This document shows, one piece after another, positions 27,607 to 35,061 of a stretch of 64,000 bases of DNA. This DNA comes from Rhizobium sp. NXC24 (lineage in GTDB: Bacteria > Pseudomonadota > Alphaproteobacteria > Rhizobiales > Rhizobiaceae). The DNA lies in NCBI RefSeq assembly GCF_002944315.1, contig NZ_CP024311.1:2580501-2644500 (forward strand), written 5' to 3'. Each line of letters starts with the position of its first letter. Within the stretch, counting starts at the first letter, position 1. The translations under genes and the position numbers were made by a program. The notes beneath the pieces are model-generated. The model was given only the letters and a program-made list of their open reading frames with translations, ran no database searches and was not told the origin of the DNA.

Positions 27607-27972
27607 CTACCCCGCCTCCCGCGCCCTGATCGCCTCCGTCTCCTCCTCCACCGCCTGGCAATAGCGCCCGTCCATGGCCTTCAGCACGGCGATGTCCTCG
27701 CGGCGCAGGAGGTTGCCGGTCAGATGCAGCCAGGCGAGCATTTCCTGATGGGAGAGCGGCGCCGGGCCGGAAAAGCCGGGGGCCCGCGCCGAGCGCAGGT
27801 CCCAGAACCAGTCCCAGAGCGCATGGCCGGCCTCCGGCACCTCGGCCTCCGGGCTTAAAAGCTCGAAGGCCTCGTTGCGCTCGCGCCGGGTCTCACCGTT
27901 TGTATCGCGCACGCAATCATAGCGTGCAACGACCCTTACGGCTTCTGAAAGCCCTTCGGCAAGCTCTTCATA
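27607..27972 (-). CDS. Tail assembly chaperone T region, made by -1 frameshift (GT)
   Basis: This frame has no good start of its own: the first GTG is at 27912, yet it is open upstream to at least 27972 and reads sensibly there (YEELAEGLSEAVRVVARYDC). It joins the upstream chaperone frame exactly at an in-frame A AAT TTT slippery heptamer, giving a 243-residue G-GT fusion. The visible part ends in helices (LDLSPEA-like region, HQEMLAWLHLTGNLLRRED). Such fusions bind the tape measure and tail tube during assembly. Confidence 0.7.
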   Translation of the reverse strand, partial: YEELAEGLSEAVRVVARYDCVRDTNGETRRERNEAFELLSPEAEVPEAGHALWDWFWDLRSARAPGFSGPAPLSHQEMLAWLHLTGNLLRREDIAVLKAMDGRYCQAVEEETEAIRAREAG

Positions 27973-28337
27973 AAATTTGCGCGGTCCTCCGAGGCGCCGG
28001 CCACCTGATCGTAGATCCAGCCGGCTTCCTCGACGACTTCACGGGCCCTCTCGAAGGAGAGTATCGGCTGCTCGCCCTTCCACTGCTGCTCGCCCCAGCT
28101 CCAGGAGGCGATGGCGGCGGCTGCCTTGTCGAGATATTCGGCCTCGACCTTGCTGGTGGTCAGCTTCTTCTTGCGGCTGGCGAGGAAGCGGTCGCTATGC
28201 TGGCGAACGATCTTCTTCACCTCGTTGCTCTCGGCCGAGCGGATCATGAAGGAGATGCCGAGCGGCTCCTCGGTTGCCGGATGCAGGAGCTGCAGCTCGA
28301 AGAGATCTTCGGAATTGACGAGACTGGAGATATCCAA
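27936..28337 (-). CDS. Phage tail assembly chaperone (G-like)
   Basis: A 133-residue protein located between the tail tube and tape measure genes. It begins MDISSLVNSEDLFELQLLHP and contains a helical core (IRSAESNEVKKIVRQHSDRF) common to tail assembly chaperones of alphaproteobacterial siphophages. The frame ends shortly after an AAATTTT slippery site, which allows a minor -1 shift into the GT region. It acts in the cytosol during tail assembly and is not part of the virion. Confidence 0.75.
   Translation of the reverse strand: MDISSLVNSEDLFELQLLHPATEEPLGISFMIRSAESNEVKKIVRQHSDRFLASRKKKLTTSKVEAEYLDKAAAAIASWSWGEQQWKGEQPILSFERAREVVEEAGWIYDQVAGASEDRANFMKSLPKGFQKP
27972..27978 (-). promoter_or_regulatory. 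Programmed -1 frameshift site A AAT TTT
   Basis: On the minus strand the heptamer AAATTTT lies in register with codons 121-122 of the chaperone gene (28337 minus 27977 is 360, a multiple of 3). It fits the X XXY YYZ rule. Eleven sense codons follow before the zero-frame stop, while the -1 frame stays open to 27607. Confidence 0.7.
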
Positions 28338-28420
28338 GGAAACACCTTATCGGTTGGGACATTTGAAAGTGGCCGCGCGCCGCAGGAGAGCGACGCGCGC
28401 AAGGTTCCGTAAGATCGCGC

Positions 28421-28906
28421 TTACGGCGTGGTGACGGGATCGACGCGGATCGGCAACTGGTTGAGGCCGACCTTGAACTTCTCCAGATCGAAATCGTCGG
28501 AGCCGCCGCCGGGATAGAGCGGGCCGGAAACGACGCCGCGCGAATAGAACACCGTGTTGGTCTTGCCCTGCGGCGCGTCGTTGCGCTCGACCTTGATCGC
28601 CATGTTGTTGACGTTGAGGGGGTCGCCGAAGGTGCGCAGAATGTCCTGGCCGGGATCGTCGGCGATGGAGGCGACTTCGAGCTCCGGATCGCCGGCGTTG
28701 GAAACGCCCTTCTGCTTCTGCTGCACCGGCTCATCCAGCGTGTTGTAGTTGTTGATGGTGGATTCCGAGCCGAAATCGCCGACCTTGCCAACCTTGCCCA
28801 CCTGCACCCAGGTCAGCGCGGCATAGGCGGTGGCCGTGAGATCGGTATTCTGGGGCGTCTCGCATACGTAGACTTTCGAGCCCTTCTTCGTGCTTTTGTT
28901 CGCCAT
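28421..28906 (-). CDS. Phage major tail (tube) protein
   Basis: A 161-residue protein (TKKGSKVYVCETPQNTDLTA, VGKVGDFGSESTINNYNTLD, DDFDLEKFKVGLNQLPIRVD). The pattern of an early strand followed by VGDFGSE...YNTLDEPV is typical for tail tube proteins of rhizobial and related siphophages. It polymerises around the tape measure. Position after the tail terminator and before the chaperones agrees. Confidence 0.82.
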   Translation of the reverse strand: MANKSTKKGSKVYVCETPQNTDLTATAYAALTWVQVGKVGKVGDFGSESTINNYNTLDEPVQQKQKGVSNAGDPELEVASIADDPGQDILRTFGDPLNVNNMAIKVERNDAPQGKTNTVFYSRGVVSGPLYPGGGSDDFDLEKFKVGLNQLPIRVDPVTTP

Positions 28907-28909
28907 GGA

Positions 28910-29341
28910 TCATGTCTCCGGTTCAAAGGCGGTGTAGGGAATGGTGACCGGTATCTGCACGCGGTCATCCTCTTGGATCGGGCCTGCGGCCCACGGCTCG
29001 CCGCTAATCGTGATCTTCACGCCAGAGGCGAACAGCGTCTTGTTGTTGAAATGGTCGATGACTTGGCCGGCAGCATCGAGTGGCTTGATCAGCCCGCCGC
29101 CGGCCTTCCAATAGACGGAAACCTGCAAAAGCCCGAGCTTCTGCTGCGGATCGTCGCCAAGCGTCACCTGCCGGGGGCGGTTGGGCAGAAAGCTGACGGC
29201 CAAATAATTATCCGGCTTAGCTTGCCCCGCCGGCGGAAAGGCAATGCCCGGCTGCGCCACCGGCAGCGGCGGGCTGAAGCTCAGCACCGCCAGATAGTCC
29301 AGCAGCGCAGCCAGAATGAGTGCGTCCGTTCCAGTCGCCAT
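28910..29341 (-). CDS. Phage tail terminator-like protein (DUF4128-like)
   Basis: A 143-residue protein of the DUF4128-type tail-completion group: ILAALLDYLAVLSFSPPLPV, NYLAVSFLPNRPRQVTLGDD and a C-terminal EDDRVQIPVTIPYTAFEPE. Such proteins cap the tail tube at the head-proximal end. It stops 3 bp before the tube protein start. Confidence 0.72.
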   Translation of the reverse strand: MATGTDALILAALLDYLAVLSFSPPLPVAQPGIAFPPAGQAKPDNYLAVSFLPNRPRQVTLGDDPQQKLGLLQVSVYWKAGGGLIKPLDAAGQVIDHFNNKTLFASGVKITISGEPWAAGPIQEDDRVQIPVTIPYTAFEPET

Positions 29342-29379
29342 CAGTCACCCGTCTCTATGATGTTGAAATTTCGAAAGGA

Positions 29380-29790
29380 TCAGTCCGTCTCGCGAACGGC
29401 GCGCTCGACAATGTCTTGCCATTCCTGCGCCGCAAGCCGCACCATGCCGGCGCCTGCCTTGCCGTCACGGCCATATTCGATCTCGGCCGCATAGGGTGCG
29501 GTGAAGCCCATATAGATCTTGCCGCCCAGCGGTGCGCTGAGAGCAGCCAGATTGACCGGCTCGGCATTGGAACCATCAGGCGCATCGGCGGCAGATACTC
29601 CGGCATGCATGACCGGCATCGCCGAACCGGAAACCTGGAATGAATTCACCAGCGCCCCGCCGGTATCCGGCGTCCTCTCCACAACAGCCTCCGCCAGCAG
29701 CCGGACGGAGGTTTCGACGACATCCTCCATGCGCTGCTTGGTCTTTTCAGCCCAGGCGGCGATGGTGGCGGAGAAATCGGAAGAAGCCAT
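29380..29790 (-). CDS. HK97 gp10-like head-tail/tail completion protein
   Basis: A 136-residue protein with FSATIAAWAEKTKQRMEDVV at the N-terminus, VERTPDTGGALVNSFQVSGS and the YAAEIEYGRDGKAGAGMVRL segment. The 'RTPVDTGxLRxS ... PYAxxxEYG' pattern is characteristic of HK97 gp10-type minor tail/neck proteins. Confidence 0.8.
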   Translation of the reverse strand: MASSDFSATIAAWAEKTKQRMEDVVETSVRLLAEAVVERTPDTGGALVNSFQVSGSAMPVMHAGVSAADAPDGSNAEPVNLAALSAPLGGKIYMGFTAPYAAEIEYGRDGKAGAGMVRLAAQEWQDIVERAVRETD

Positions 29791-29829
29791 TTCAAGGAAC
29801 CTTTTGACATGATTGCAAGGCCGCCGCTG

Positions 29830-30042
29830 TCAGGAGTCCGCTCCGCGAGCCGACCGCTCGAAGTTCAGCAAGGTCGAAGTCCCGTAGCGTGCGCGAACCC
29901 TGGACATGCCGCGCGTATCGTCCGCCCTCGCCGTCGATGACGGCTCGACCTTTTGCGGCAGCGACAGCCGATCCAGAATCAACAACAACCGCACCAACAG
30001 CCATAGAGCCAACGCGGCCCCGAAGCGGGCAAAGGCGCTCAC
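29830..30042 (-). CDS. Small phage protein with hydrophobic helix
   Basis: A 70-residue ORF that starts with a hydrophobic segment (ARFGAALALWLLVRLLLILD) and continues with a polar Arg-rich tail. It overlaps the start of the neighbouring neck gene by four bases, which supports its being real. The role is unknown; virion neck genes rarely encode membrane proteins, so it could be an unrelated small gene. Confidence 0.45.
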   Translation of the reverse strand: MSAFARFGAALALWLLVRLLLILDRLSLPQKVEPSSTARADDTRGMSRVRARYGTSTLLNFERSARGADS

Positions 30043-30395
30043 TGCCGCACCTGCAACTGCCAGAGCACGGTGGTCCCACCCGGCGATAGGGGCGCGATAT
30101 CGACGATCGCATGCTCGACGCCGGCAATCACCAGCCTGTCGGCAAGCGTCGGCGCGATCGAAAGGCCCGCCGTCGAGAGATAGACCATCCGGTCGCCACG
30201 CTGGATCAGCGTATCGCCGATATGCGCCTGCGTATGGTCGAGATCGACCAGCATGCAGGCAAAGTCTTGGCTCGTCTGCGCCGGGTCGTAATCAGGGCCG
30301 GTGCTGGTGATACGCCGAAGCTGAGCTTGCTGGCCGAACTTGGCAATCAGCCGCTCGGCCGTGGCACGAGTTTTGGCATAGTCAAAACCTGTCAT
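30039..30395 (-). CDS. Phage neck (head closure) protein
   Basis: A 118-residue protein (MTGFDYAKTRATAERLIAKF, QQAQLRRITSTGPDYDPAQT, later DRMVYLSTAGLSIAPTLADR). This beta-barrel pattern 'G..A.LRR...GP.YDP ... GD...V' is typical of head-closure/stopper proteins of siphophages. The start shares a base with the stop of the upstream connector gene. Confidence 0.68.
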   Translation of the reverse strand: MTGFDYAKTRATAERLIAKFGQQAQLRRITSTGPDYDPAQTSQDFACMLVDLDHTQAHIGDTLIQRGDRMVYLSTAGLSIAPTLADRLVIAGVEHAIVDIAPLSPGGTTVLWQLQVRQ

Positions 30396-30892
30396 CACAC
30401 CACCAGAATGCCCGGCAGAACCGGGCGCAGGAATGGATAAAGCAGACCGTCCAGTATCGTCAGCACCGGCCTTGCAGCGGCAACGGTGTCGTCAAGGGAA
30501 CCGGCGGCGATATATTCCGTCTCCAACGGCCCCACCTTTTCGCGTCTGACAGTCTGTGCAACGGTGACCATGGGGCTCAAGCTACCGGGGGCAGCGAGTT
30601 CGGCAGCCGCCGCCTCATAGGCCGCACAAGTTATCGGCAACGGCACTGCATCCTCGGGAATGACCTCGCCATTGGCCGTCGCCGCCGCCCTGCGCGGCCA
30701 GGATAGAGCCTGGTCATAGCCCCCGGCACGAAGCCCGGGAAAACGCGGCTCGTAAAGGCCGTCGACGACCTGCGACCCGCGCACCAGCGCCGCCGCGCGA
30801 TCATCTTCGCCGGCTACGGCCCAGGCCGCATTGCCCCGATCGGCAAAATAGGTATTGGCAGCATCGAGCGTGCCGTAAAAAGCTGCGGACAT
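30395..30892 (-). CDS. Head-tail connector protein, DnaT-like (DnaT_2) family
   Basis: A 165-residue protein: FYGTLDAANTYFADRGNAAW at the start, then AALVRGSQVVDGLYEPRFPG and SWPRRAAATANGEVIPEDAV. The family carries the misleading name 'DnaT-like ssDNA-binding protein', but is nearly always encoded next to phage capsid genes and is best seen as a head-completion/adaptor protein. A much longer frame reaches 31633, but it overlaps the capsid gene and is a shadow; ATG at 30892 is the sensible start. Confidence 0.78.
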   Translation of the reverse strand: MSAAFYGTLDAANTYFADRGNAAWAVAGEDDRAAALVRGSQVVDGLYEPRFPGLRAGGYDQALSWPRRAAATANGEVIPEDAVPLPITCAAYEAAAAELAAPGSLSPMVTVAQTVRREKVGPLETEYIAAGSLDDTVAAARPVLTILDGLLYPFLRPVLPGILVV

Positions 30893-30926
30893 GAGAACTC
30901 CGGCAGTGAAGGAAGATGGCGCGGGG

Positions 30927-30954
30927 CCCTCTCCCCGCCAAGGCGGAGAGAGGG
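30927..30954. terminator. Hairpin after the capsid gene
   Basis: CCCTCTCCCCGCC and GGCGGAGAGAGGG form a 13-bp stem with one G-U pair, in the 70-bp gap between capsid and connector genes. There is no T run, so it may attenuate rather than stop the late transcript, or protect the capsid message. Confidence 0.4.
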
Positions 30955-30963
30955 AAGTCAGGC

Positions 30964-31932
30964 TCAGGCTGCCGTGATCTCGTCGCCATAGGCCATGGCG
31001 GCCGGCAGGCGGACTTCCGTGCCGCCGGTGCGGGCGATGATCCCCGTTTCGAAGCTCATGATCGATTTCTGACGCGGCTGCAGCACGCGCCGCGGCATCG
31101 GCAGGTGGAAGCGCAGCACTTCCGGATCGCGGCGATAGACGACCATGCGGCCGCCGCCATCCTGGGATGCGGTCGCAAGCTCGCGCAGCGGCTGGATATC
31201 CAGCGGCTGGCCGGTTTCGGCGGTATAAACGTTGCCCTGGCGCAGGAATTCCAACACGGTGATGTAGCCGTCGCCGTCGGCAAGCCGCTTGGTGGCAATC
31301 AGCCGGAAGGCTTCCGGCGGCAGGCGCAGACTGTCCACCCACTCGACTTCGCCGGTGCTTTCGCGCACGCCGCCGATGAGATCGTTGACATCGCGCAGGA
31401 TCTGATCGGCGGTCTTGGCGGACCAGAAGGTCGATGAGCCCGTGCCATCCGCGGCGACATCGACGCGCGAGACATTGGGATCGTTGACGAAGCCGGTCCA
31501 GCCCTTTTCCGCCGAGCCGATCATGGCGACGGAATTCAGCAGACGCTCGATCTTGTCCGCGGCAAAGATGGCGTTGGAGGCGTTGAGATCGAGATTGTAG
31601 AGCGCCGCCTGATTGACCTCCTCCAGATTCCATTCCCAGCCGGAGCCGACCATCGCGAAATCATGGCTGGCGCTGTCGCGCGTCGATTGGTTGAAAGGCA
31701 TGTCCGTGCCGGCGCCGGAGAGGAATTTCGCCTCGCCCGCGCTGTCGACCGTGAAGAAGGTCGTACCGGCTGCCCATTCGTTGCCTTCAGTAACGACAGG
31801 CACATGCAGGCCGTAATTGAAAGTCGGATAGCGGCGCTGATAGATGCGCGTCTCGATGTTGCGGCCCTGCGCGATGACGAAGGAATAGGCTGCCTGGGCG
31901 TCGGCGAAATGCTGTCGAACGAATTGATTCAT
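30964..31932 (-). CDS. Phage major capsid protein (DUF2184-like)
   Basis: A 322-residue HK97-fold capsid protein of the DUF2184 (major capsid-like) family. Seen are QHFADAQAAYSFVIAQGRNI, IETRIYQRRYPTFNYGLHVP (start of the E-loop region) and TEVRLPAAMAYGDEITAA at the C-terminus. The genome position, after the cement protein and before the connector, supports it. It forms the icosahedral head. Confidence 0.85.
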   Translation of the reverse strand: MNQFVRQHFADAQAAYSFVIAQGRNIETRIYQRRYPTFNYGLHVPVVTEGNEWAAGTTFFTVDSAGEAKFLSGAGTDMPFNQSTRDSASHDFAMVGSGWEWNLEEVNQAALYNLDLNASNAIFAADKIERLLNSVAMIGSAEKGWTGFVNDPNVSRVDVAADGTGSSTFWSAKTADQILRDVNDLIGGVRESTGEVEWVDSLRLPPEAFRLIATKRLADGDGYITVLEFLRQGNVYTAETGQPLDIQPLRELATASQDGGGRMVVYRRDPEVLRFHLPMPRRVLQPRQKSIMSFETGIIARTGGTEVRLPAAMAYGDEITAA

Positions 31933-31935
31933 GGA

Positions 31936-32406
31936 TTAGGCGCTCCTGTGCTTGAGCGAGATTTCGACGATATCGCCGTTGCCGCCGCTCGTGTCGAAGA
32001 AACAATCGGGAATGGGGCCGACGATGCCGGTGCCGGCCGCGTTGACATAGGCGTTGGCGGCCGGGTTGTAGTAGACGGCGTCGCCGTCGGCGACCGTGCC
32101 GCCTGCTCGCACATACATCTGGCCCGAGGTCAGAAAGGCGCCGGTGATGAACTGCGCATAACCGTCCACCTGCGTGGCGCTGGGCAGCACGGTCGGCGTC
32201 AGCGCGGCGATGCCGAGAAACTTGCCGCCGGCGGCATAGGGCGTAACGCCGTGATCGGCGAGACCGCGTTGGGCAGGCTGGCCGAACTTGATACCGGCGG
32301 CATTTTCCACCGTGCGGCTGATCTTGTTGGATTTTTCCTCCGAAGCGATCTGCCCGTGCAGGCCCTTCTGAGGAGCGTTTCCATAGGTGGTCTGATAAGT
32401 CGCCAT
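31936..32406 (-). CDS. Phage capsid cement/decoration protein
   Basis: A 156-residue protein with YGNAPQKGLHGQIASEEKSN at the N-terminus, and MYVRAGGTVADGDAVYYNPA with ANAYVNAAGTGIVGPIPDCF, a pattern common to structural cement proteins (DUF2190-like) encoded beside DUF2184 capsids. It starts 27 bp after the protease/scaffold stop and ends 3 bp before the capsid gene, so both are expressed together at high level. Confidence 0.75.
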   Translation of the reverse strand: MATYQTTYGNAPQKGLHGQIASEEKSNKISRTVENAAGIKFGQPAQRGLADHGVTPYAAGGKFLGIAALTPTVLPSATQVDGYAQFITGAFLTSGQMYVRAGGTVADGDAVYYNPAANAYVNAAGTGIVGPIPDCFFDTSGGNGDIVEISLKHRSA

Positions 32407-32433
32407 TGAAGCGTCTCCTTTTCGTTGACCTGG

Positions 32434-32949
32434 TTAAATGGGATTGGCCGGCAGGTGGGCGGACTGCAGGTCGCGCACCATGGCGGCATAGGCAGTGAAC
32501 GCCGAAGCCATCGACGTCTGCTCTGTGTTAATGCCGTCCTTGACCGCCGCGGCAAAAAGATCCGGTGTCTCGCTAGCGGCCTCGGCCAGCATGTCGAAGC
32601 GCGCGTCGATATAAGCCTCCGACCGCCCCTCAACCGCCCCTTCGCCGACCTTCGCGACGACGACCGCTTTGCGGATCGCAGCATCGGAAAGACCTGCTGT
32701 TTTCACATTGCCCGTGATCGCCTTGGCGAGCCCGATGAGGTCGGCGCGGGCCTCGGCTCGCCGCTCGATCTCGACATCGGACAGGAGTCTTGTCTTGATG
32801 GCATCCAGCTCTGCATCGCGAACGGCGATCGCCTTCTGGTAAGCGACGTCAGCGTCGGCGAGCCGTTGCTGCAATGTCGCGATAATTTCGGCAGCCTGGT
32901 CGCTGACTTCGATCCCGACCCCATCGACGGTAACTGTCTTCGTGAGCAT
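32434..32949 (-). CDS. Nested scaffold protein from an internal start
   Basis: In frame with the DUF2213 gene. ATG at 32949 is codon 201 of the longer protein and is preceded by AAGGAAGG at ideal spacing. It gives a 171-residue coiled-coil protein (MLTKTVTVDGVGIEVSDQAA onward). This repeats the lambda C/Nu3 arrangement, where a capsid protease gene contains the scaffold gene at its 3' end. Confidence 0.6.
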   Translation of the reverse strand: MLTKTVTVDGVGIEVSDQAAEIIATLQQRLADADVAYQKAIAVRDAELDAIKTRLLSDVEIERRAEARADLIGLAKAITGNVKTAGLSDAAIRKAVVVAKVGEGAVEGRSEAYIDARFDMLAEAASETPDLFAAAVKDGINTEQTSMASAFTAYAAMVRDLQSAHLPANPI

Positions 32950-33549
32950 CGTTCCTTCCTTATTTTGATGGTCATCGGAAATGGAGCGTGGGGCTGCGAG
33001 AGGAGCGCAGCCCCACGGTGCTGCAACATCGCCGATGCGGACTTTCGGTCCCGCACGGCCACGGCGCACAATGGCGATATGATTGATGCGAATATTCTTC
33101 TGGACGGCGTCATAGGCTTCGCCGGCAGGCGTCACGCCTGCAGTGAAATCGAGATCGCAGACATAGCCGGCGGATAGCTCCTGCTTGCCGCTCTCGATGT
33201 CCTGAATGGTCGCCTCGTCGCTGACCATCAGCGGCACCCGAATGAAGATGCCCTCGCCGGCGATCTCATCGCCGGTCTGGCCGACGGAATACGTCTTCCA
33301 GTTTGCCGACGTGACCATTTCCGGCGGATGCTCATTTGTCACCGGCCGGTGAGCGGCACTCTTCAGCGTATCTTCGGAAAAGACTTCCGCCCCCGGCCGA
33401 TAGACCCGCACGGTGCGCATTTCCGGCCTGCCGATCTCCGCGCCGAGATAGTTCTGAATGCCTGTACGAGCGATCCGGGCGTCGGCCACAAGATAGCCGT
33501 CTGCAGTCCGTCGCGTTCCGGCGACGGTGACAGTGTCTGTAAAATTCAT
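32434..33549 (-). CDS. Phage head maturation protease with scaffold domain (DUF2213)
   Basis: A 371-residue protein. Residues 1-190 are the DUF2213 prohead protease (GTRRTADGYLVADARIARTG, AHRPVTNEHPPEMVTSANWK, IRINHIAIVRRGRAGPKVRI; His/Ser residues of a U35-like protease). Residues 201-371 are a separate helical, coiled-coil scaffold (ATLQQRLADADVAYQKAIAV). An internal ATG at 32949 with a strong ribosome site can make the scaffold alone. The protease removes scaffold from the prohead. Confidence 0.85.
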   Translation of the reverse strand: MNFTDTVTVAGTRRTADGYLVADARIARTGIQNYLGAEIGRPEMRTVRVYRPGAEVFSEDTLKSAAHRPVTNEHPPEMVTSANWKTYSVGQTGDEIAGEGIFIRVPLMVSDEATIQDIESGKQELSAGYVCDLDFTAGVTPAGEAYDAVQKNIRINHIAIVRRGRAGPKVRIGDVAAPWGCAPLAAPRSISDDHQNKEGTMLTKTVTVDGVGIEVSDQAAEIIATLQQRLADADVAYQKAIAVRDAELDAIKTRLLSDVEIERRAEARADLIGLAKAITGNVKTAGLSDAAIRKAVVVAKVGEGAVEGRSEAYIDARFDMLAEAASETPDLFAAAVKDGINTEQTSMASAFTAYAAMVRDLQSAHLPANPI

Positions 33550-33643
33550 GATTGGATGTTCCTTGGTCGGAAGTCGACTTTAGCGGATGGTGCCGCCGCT
33601 ATGACGAGGCGGTATTCGCTGCAGATGCGGCAAATGCCGGGCT

Positions 33644-35011
33644 TTATTCTTCGCTCTGACGCGTGGTTTCCTCGGGGACACCTTCGTGCAGGCCGATTTG
33701 ATCTACGTCACCAAATGCCCCGATCGCCGCTTCCAACCCCGGCAATGAACCGTCTTCGACGAAGGTGTTCACCAGTGCCTCCGACAAGGCCTGCCGCGAG
33801 ATGATTTCTTGGCCGGAAGACGAGCCAAACAAGGCCCGAGCCGCATCGGCCTTGGTCTTGAAGATATCGGCCTTCTCCTTCTCGCTCATCTGCTCCAGCG
33901 GCGCCCAGGTGGCATAGACGTCCGGATCGCGAGCGCCAGTGGCGGAGCGAATGAGGCATTCGTCCAGCCGCGACATGGCGGGCGTGAAGTCAAGTTCCTG
34001 AATTGCCTGGATGCGATCGTGATAGTTCCTCATGTCACTGTCGCCGGTGGCGTTGAGGCCGGCGGGAGATTGGCCGAGCAATCGGGTGACCGGAATATCG
34101 GCGGCCCCGGAGACGATCTGCATGAAGGCCATGAGGATGTCCGTCAGTCCTGCCAGCGGCGCACTCTTGCTGTCGTACTCTTCCTCACTGTCGAGGATCA
34201 GCGTTCCGTTGACGCCTTTGATGGTGTTGGCCAGCGTATAGCGGCGCAGCACAGCATCCTCGTAGGCTTGATTGCCGATATTGGCGGAGAATTGCGGCAC
34301 CTTGATAATGTCGATCTTCGCCTCGAAAACGAGGCTGGCGATATTGGCCGCCGTGCTGTCGGCATTCTTGATGGCATCGAAGGTCGCCGTGAGCACACTT
34401 TCGCCCCAGCCGTGACCGGCCTGCCCCAGCGTCCCGCCAAAATCCTCGTCCGGCGCCATCGCGCCGTTGAAGATCACCAGCCGCGACGGATGGATGACGA
34501 CTTGCGCTCCGTTTGTGCCGGTCAGCGTGTAGAGTTTCGGCCTGCCATACCATTCCGACGCCGGGTCGCGATCGATCTCGCCCGCGGCAAGTTGACGACG
34601 CGTCAATACGGTCAGATGTTTCAGCCCGCCTTTGCCGATACGCTCGAAATCGAGCGGCCGAGACGGATCGGCATCACCATTGCCGATGAACAAAGCCGCA
34701 CCGCCGAAGAGCCGCCCCTTCTTAGACGCTTCCAGCACTTTGCCGCGCAGGTTCAGCCGGCGCTCTTCGGCCTCGATCGCCCCGATCTGATCGCTCTCGG
34801 CCTGCCAGTTGCGCCATTTGCGGCAACTATCCAGGGCCGGGATATCGGCGATCTTGCGCGGCAGCCAAGAGCCGCGATAGGCGGCAATGATCTGTTCGTC
34901 GGTCAGGATCGGCTGGGCATAGAAGACCGATGCCGCCTTGTCCCGCTCCGTCCCCATGCGAGACGCAAGGCTCATCAGCCCGTCGCGAACCATCGAGAGT
35001 ACGTGTCCCAT
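33644..35011 (-). CDS. Phage portal protein (DUF1073)
   Basis: A 455-residue DUF1073-type portal protein: LTDEQIIAAYRGSWLPRKIA, RLFGGAALFIGNGDADPSRP, SGAADIPVTRLLGQSPAGLN and ATGDSDMRNYHDRIQAIQEL. It forms the dodecameric channel for DNA entry. Databases sometimes label this family 'anti-CBASS Acb1-like'; the length, the portal motif region and position next to terminase argue for a portal. Confidence 0.85.
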   Translation of the reverse strand: MGHVLSMVRDGLMSLASRMGTERDKAASVFYAQPILTDEQIIAAYRGSWLPRKIADIPALDSCRKWRNWQAESDQIGAIEAEERRLNLRGKVLEASKKGRLFGGAALFIGNGDADPSRPLDFERIGKGGLKHLTVLTRRQLAAGEIDRDPASEWYGRPKLYTLTGTNGAQVVIHPSRLVIFNGAMAPDEDFGGTLGQAGHGWGESVLTATFDAIKNADSTAANIASLVFEAKIDIIKVPQFSANIGNQAYEDAVLRRYTLANTIKGVNGTLILDSEEEYDSKSAPLAGLTDILMAFMQIVSGAADIPVTRLLGQSPAGLNATGDSDMRNYHDRIQAIQELDFTPAMSRLDECLIRSATGARDPDVYATWAPLEQMSEKEKADIFKTKADAARALFGSSSGQEIISRQALSEALVNTFVEDGSLPGLEAAIGAFGDVDQIGLHEGVPEETTRQSEE

Positions 35012-35061
35012 GGATTATCCTTTGGCATCTGTGTGAGGGAGAGGCCCTTGTTCCGAAGGGC

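Noticed and set aside
30893..31633. N-terminal extension of the connector ORF
   Set aside because: Overlaps the capsid gene in another frame and reads as Arg-rich nonsense; ATG 30892 is the natural start.
33644..35011. Anti-CBASS (Acb1) assignment for the DUF1073 protein
   Set aside because: Size, portal-type motifs and position between terminase and protease point to the portal; the name is an annotation carry-over.
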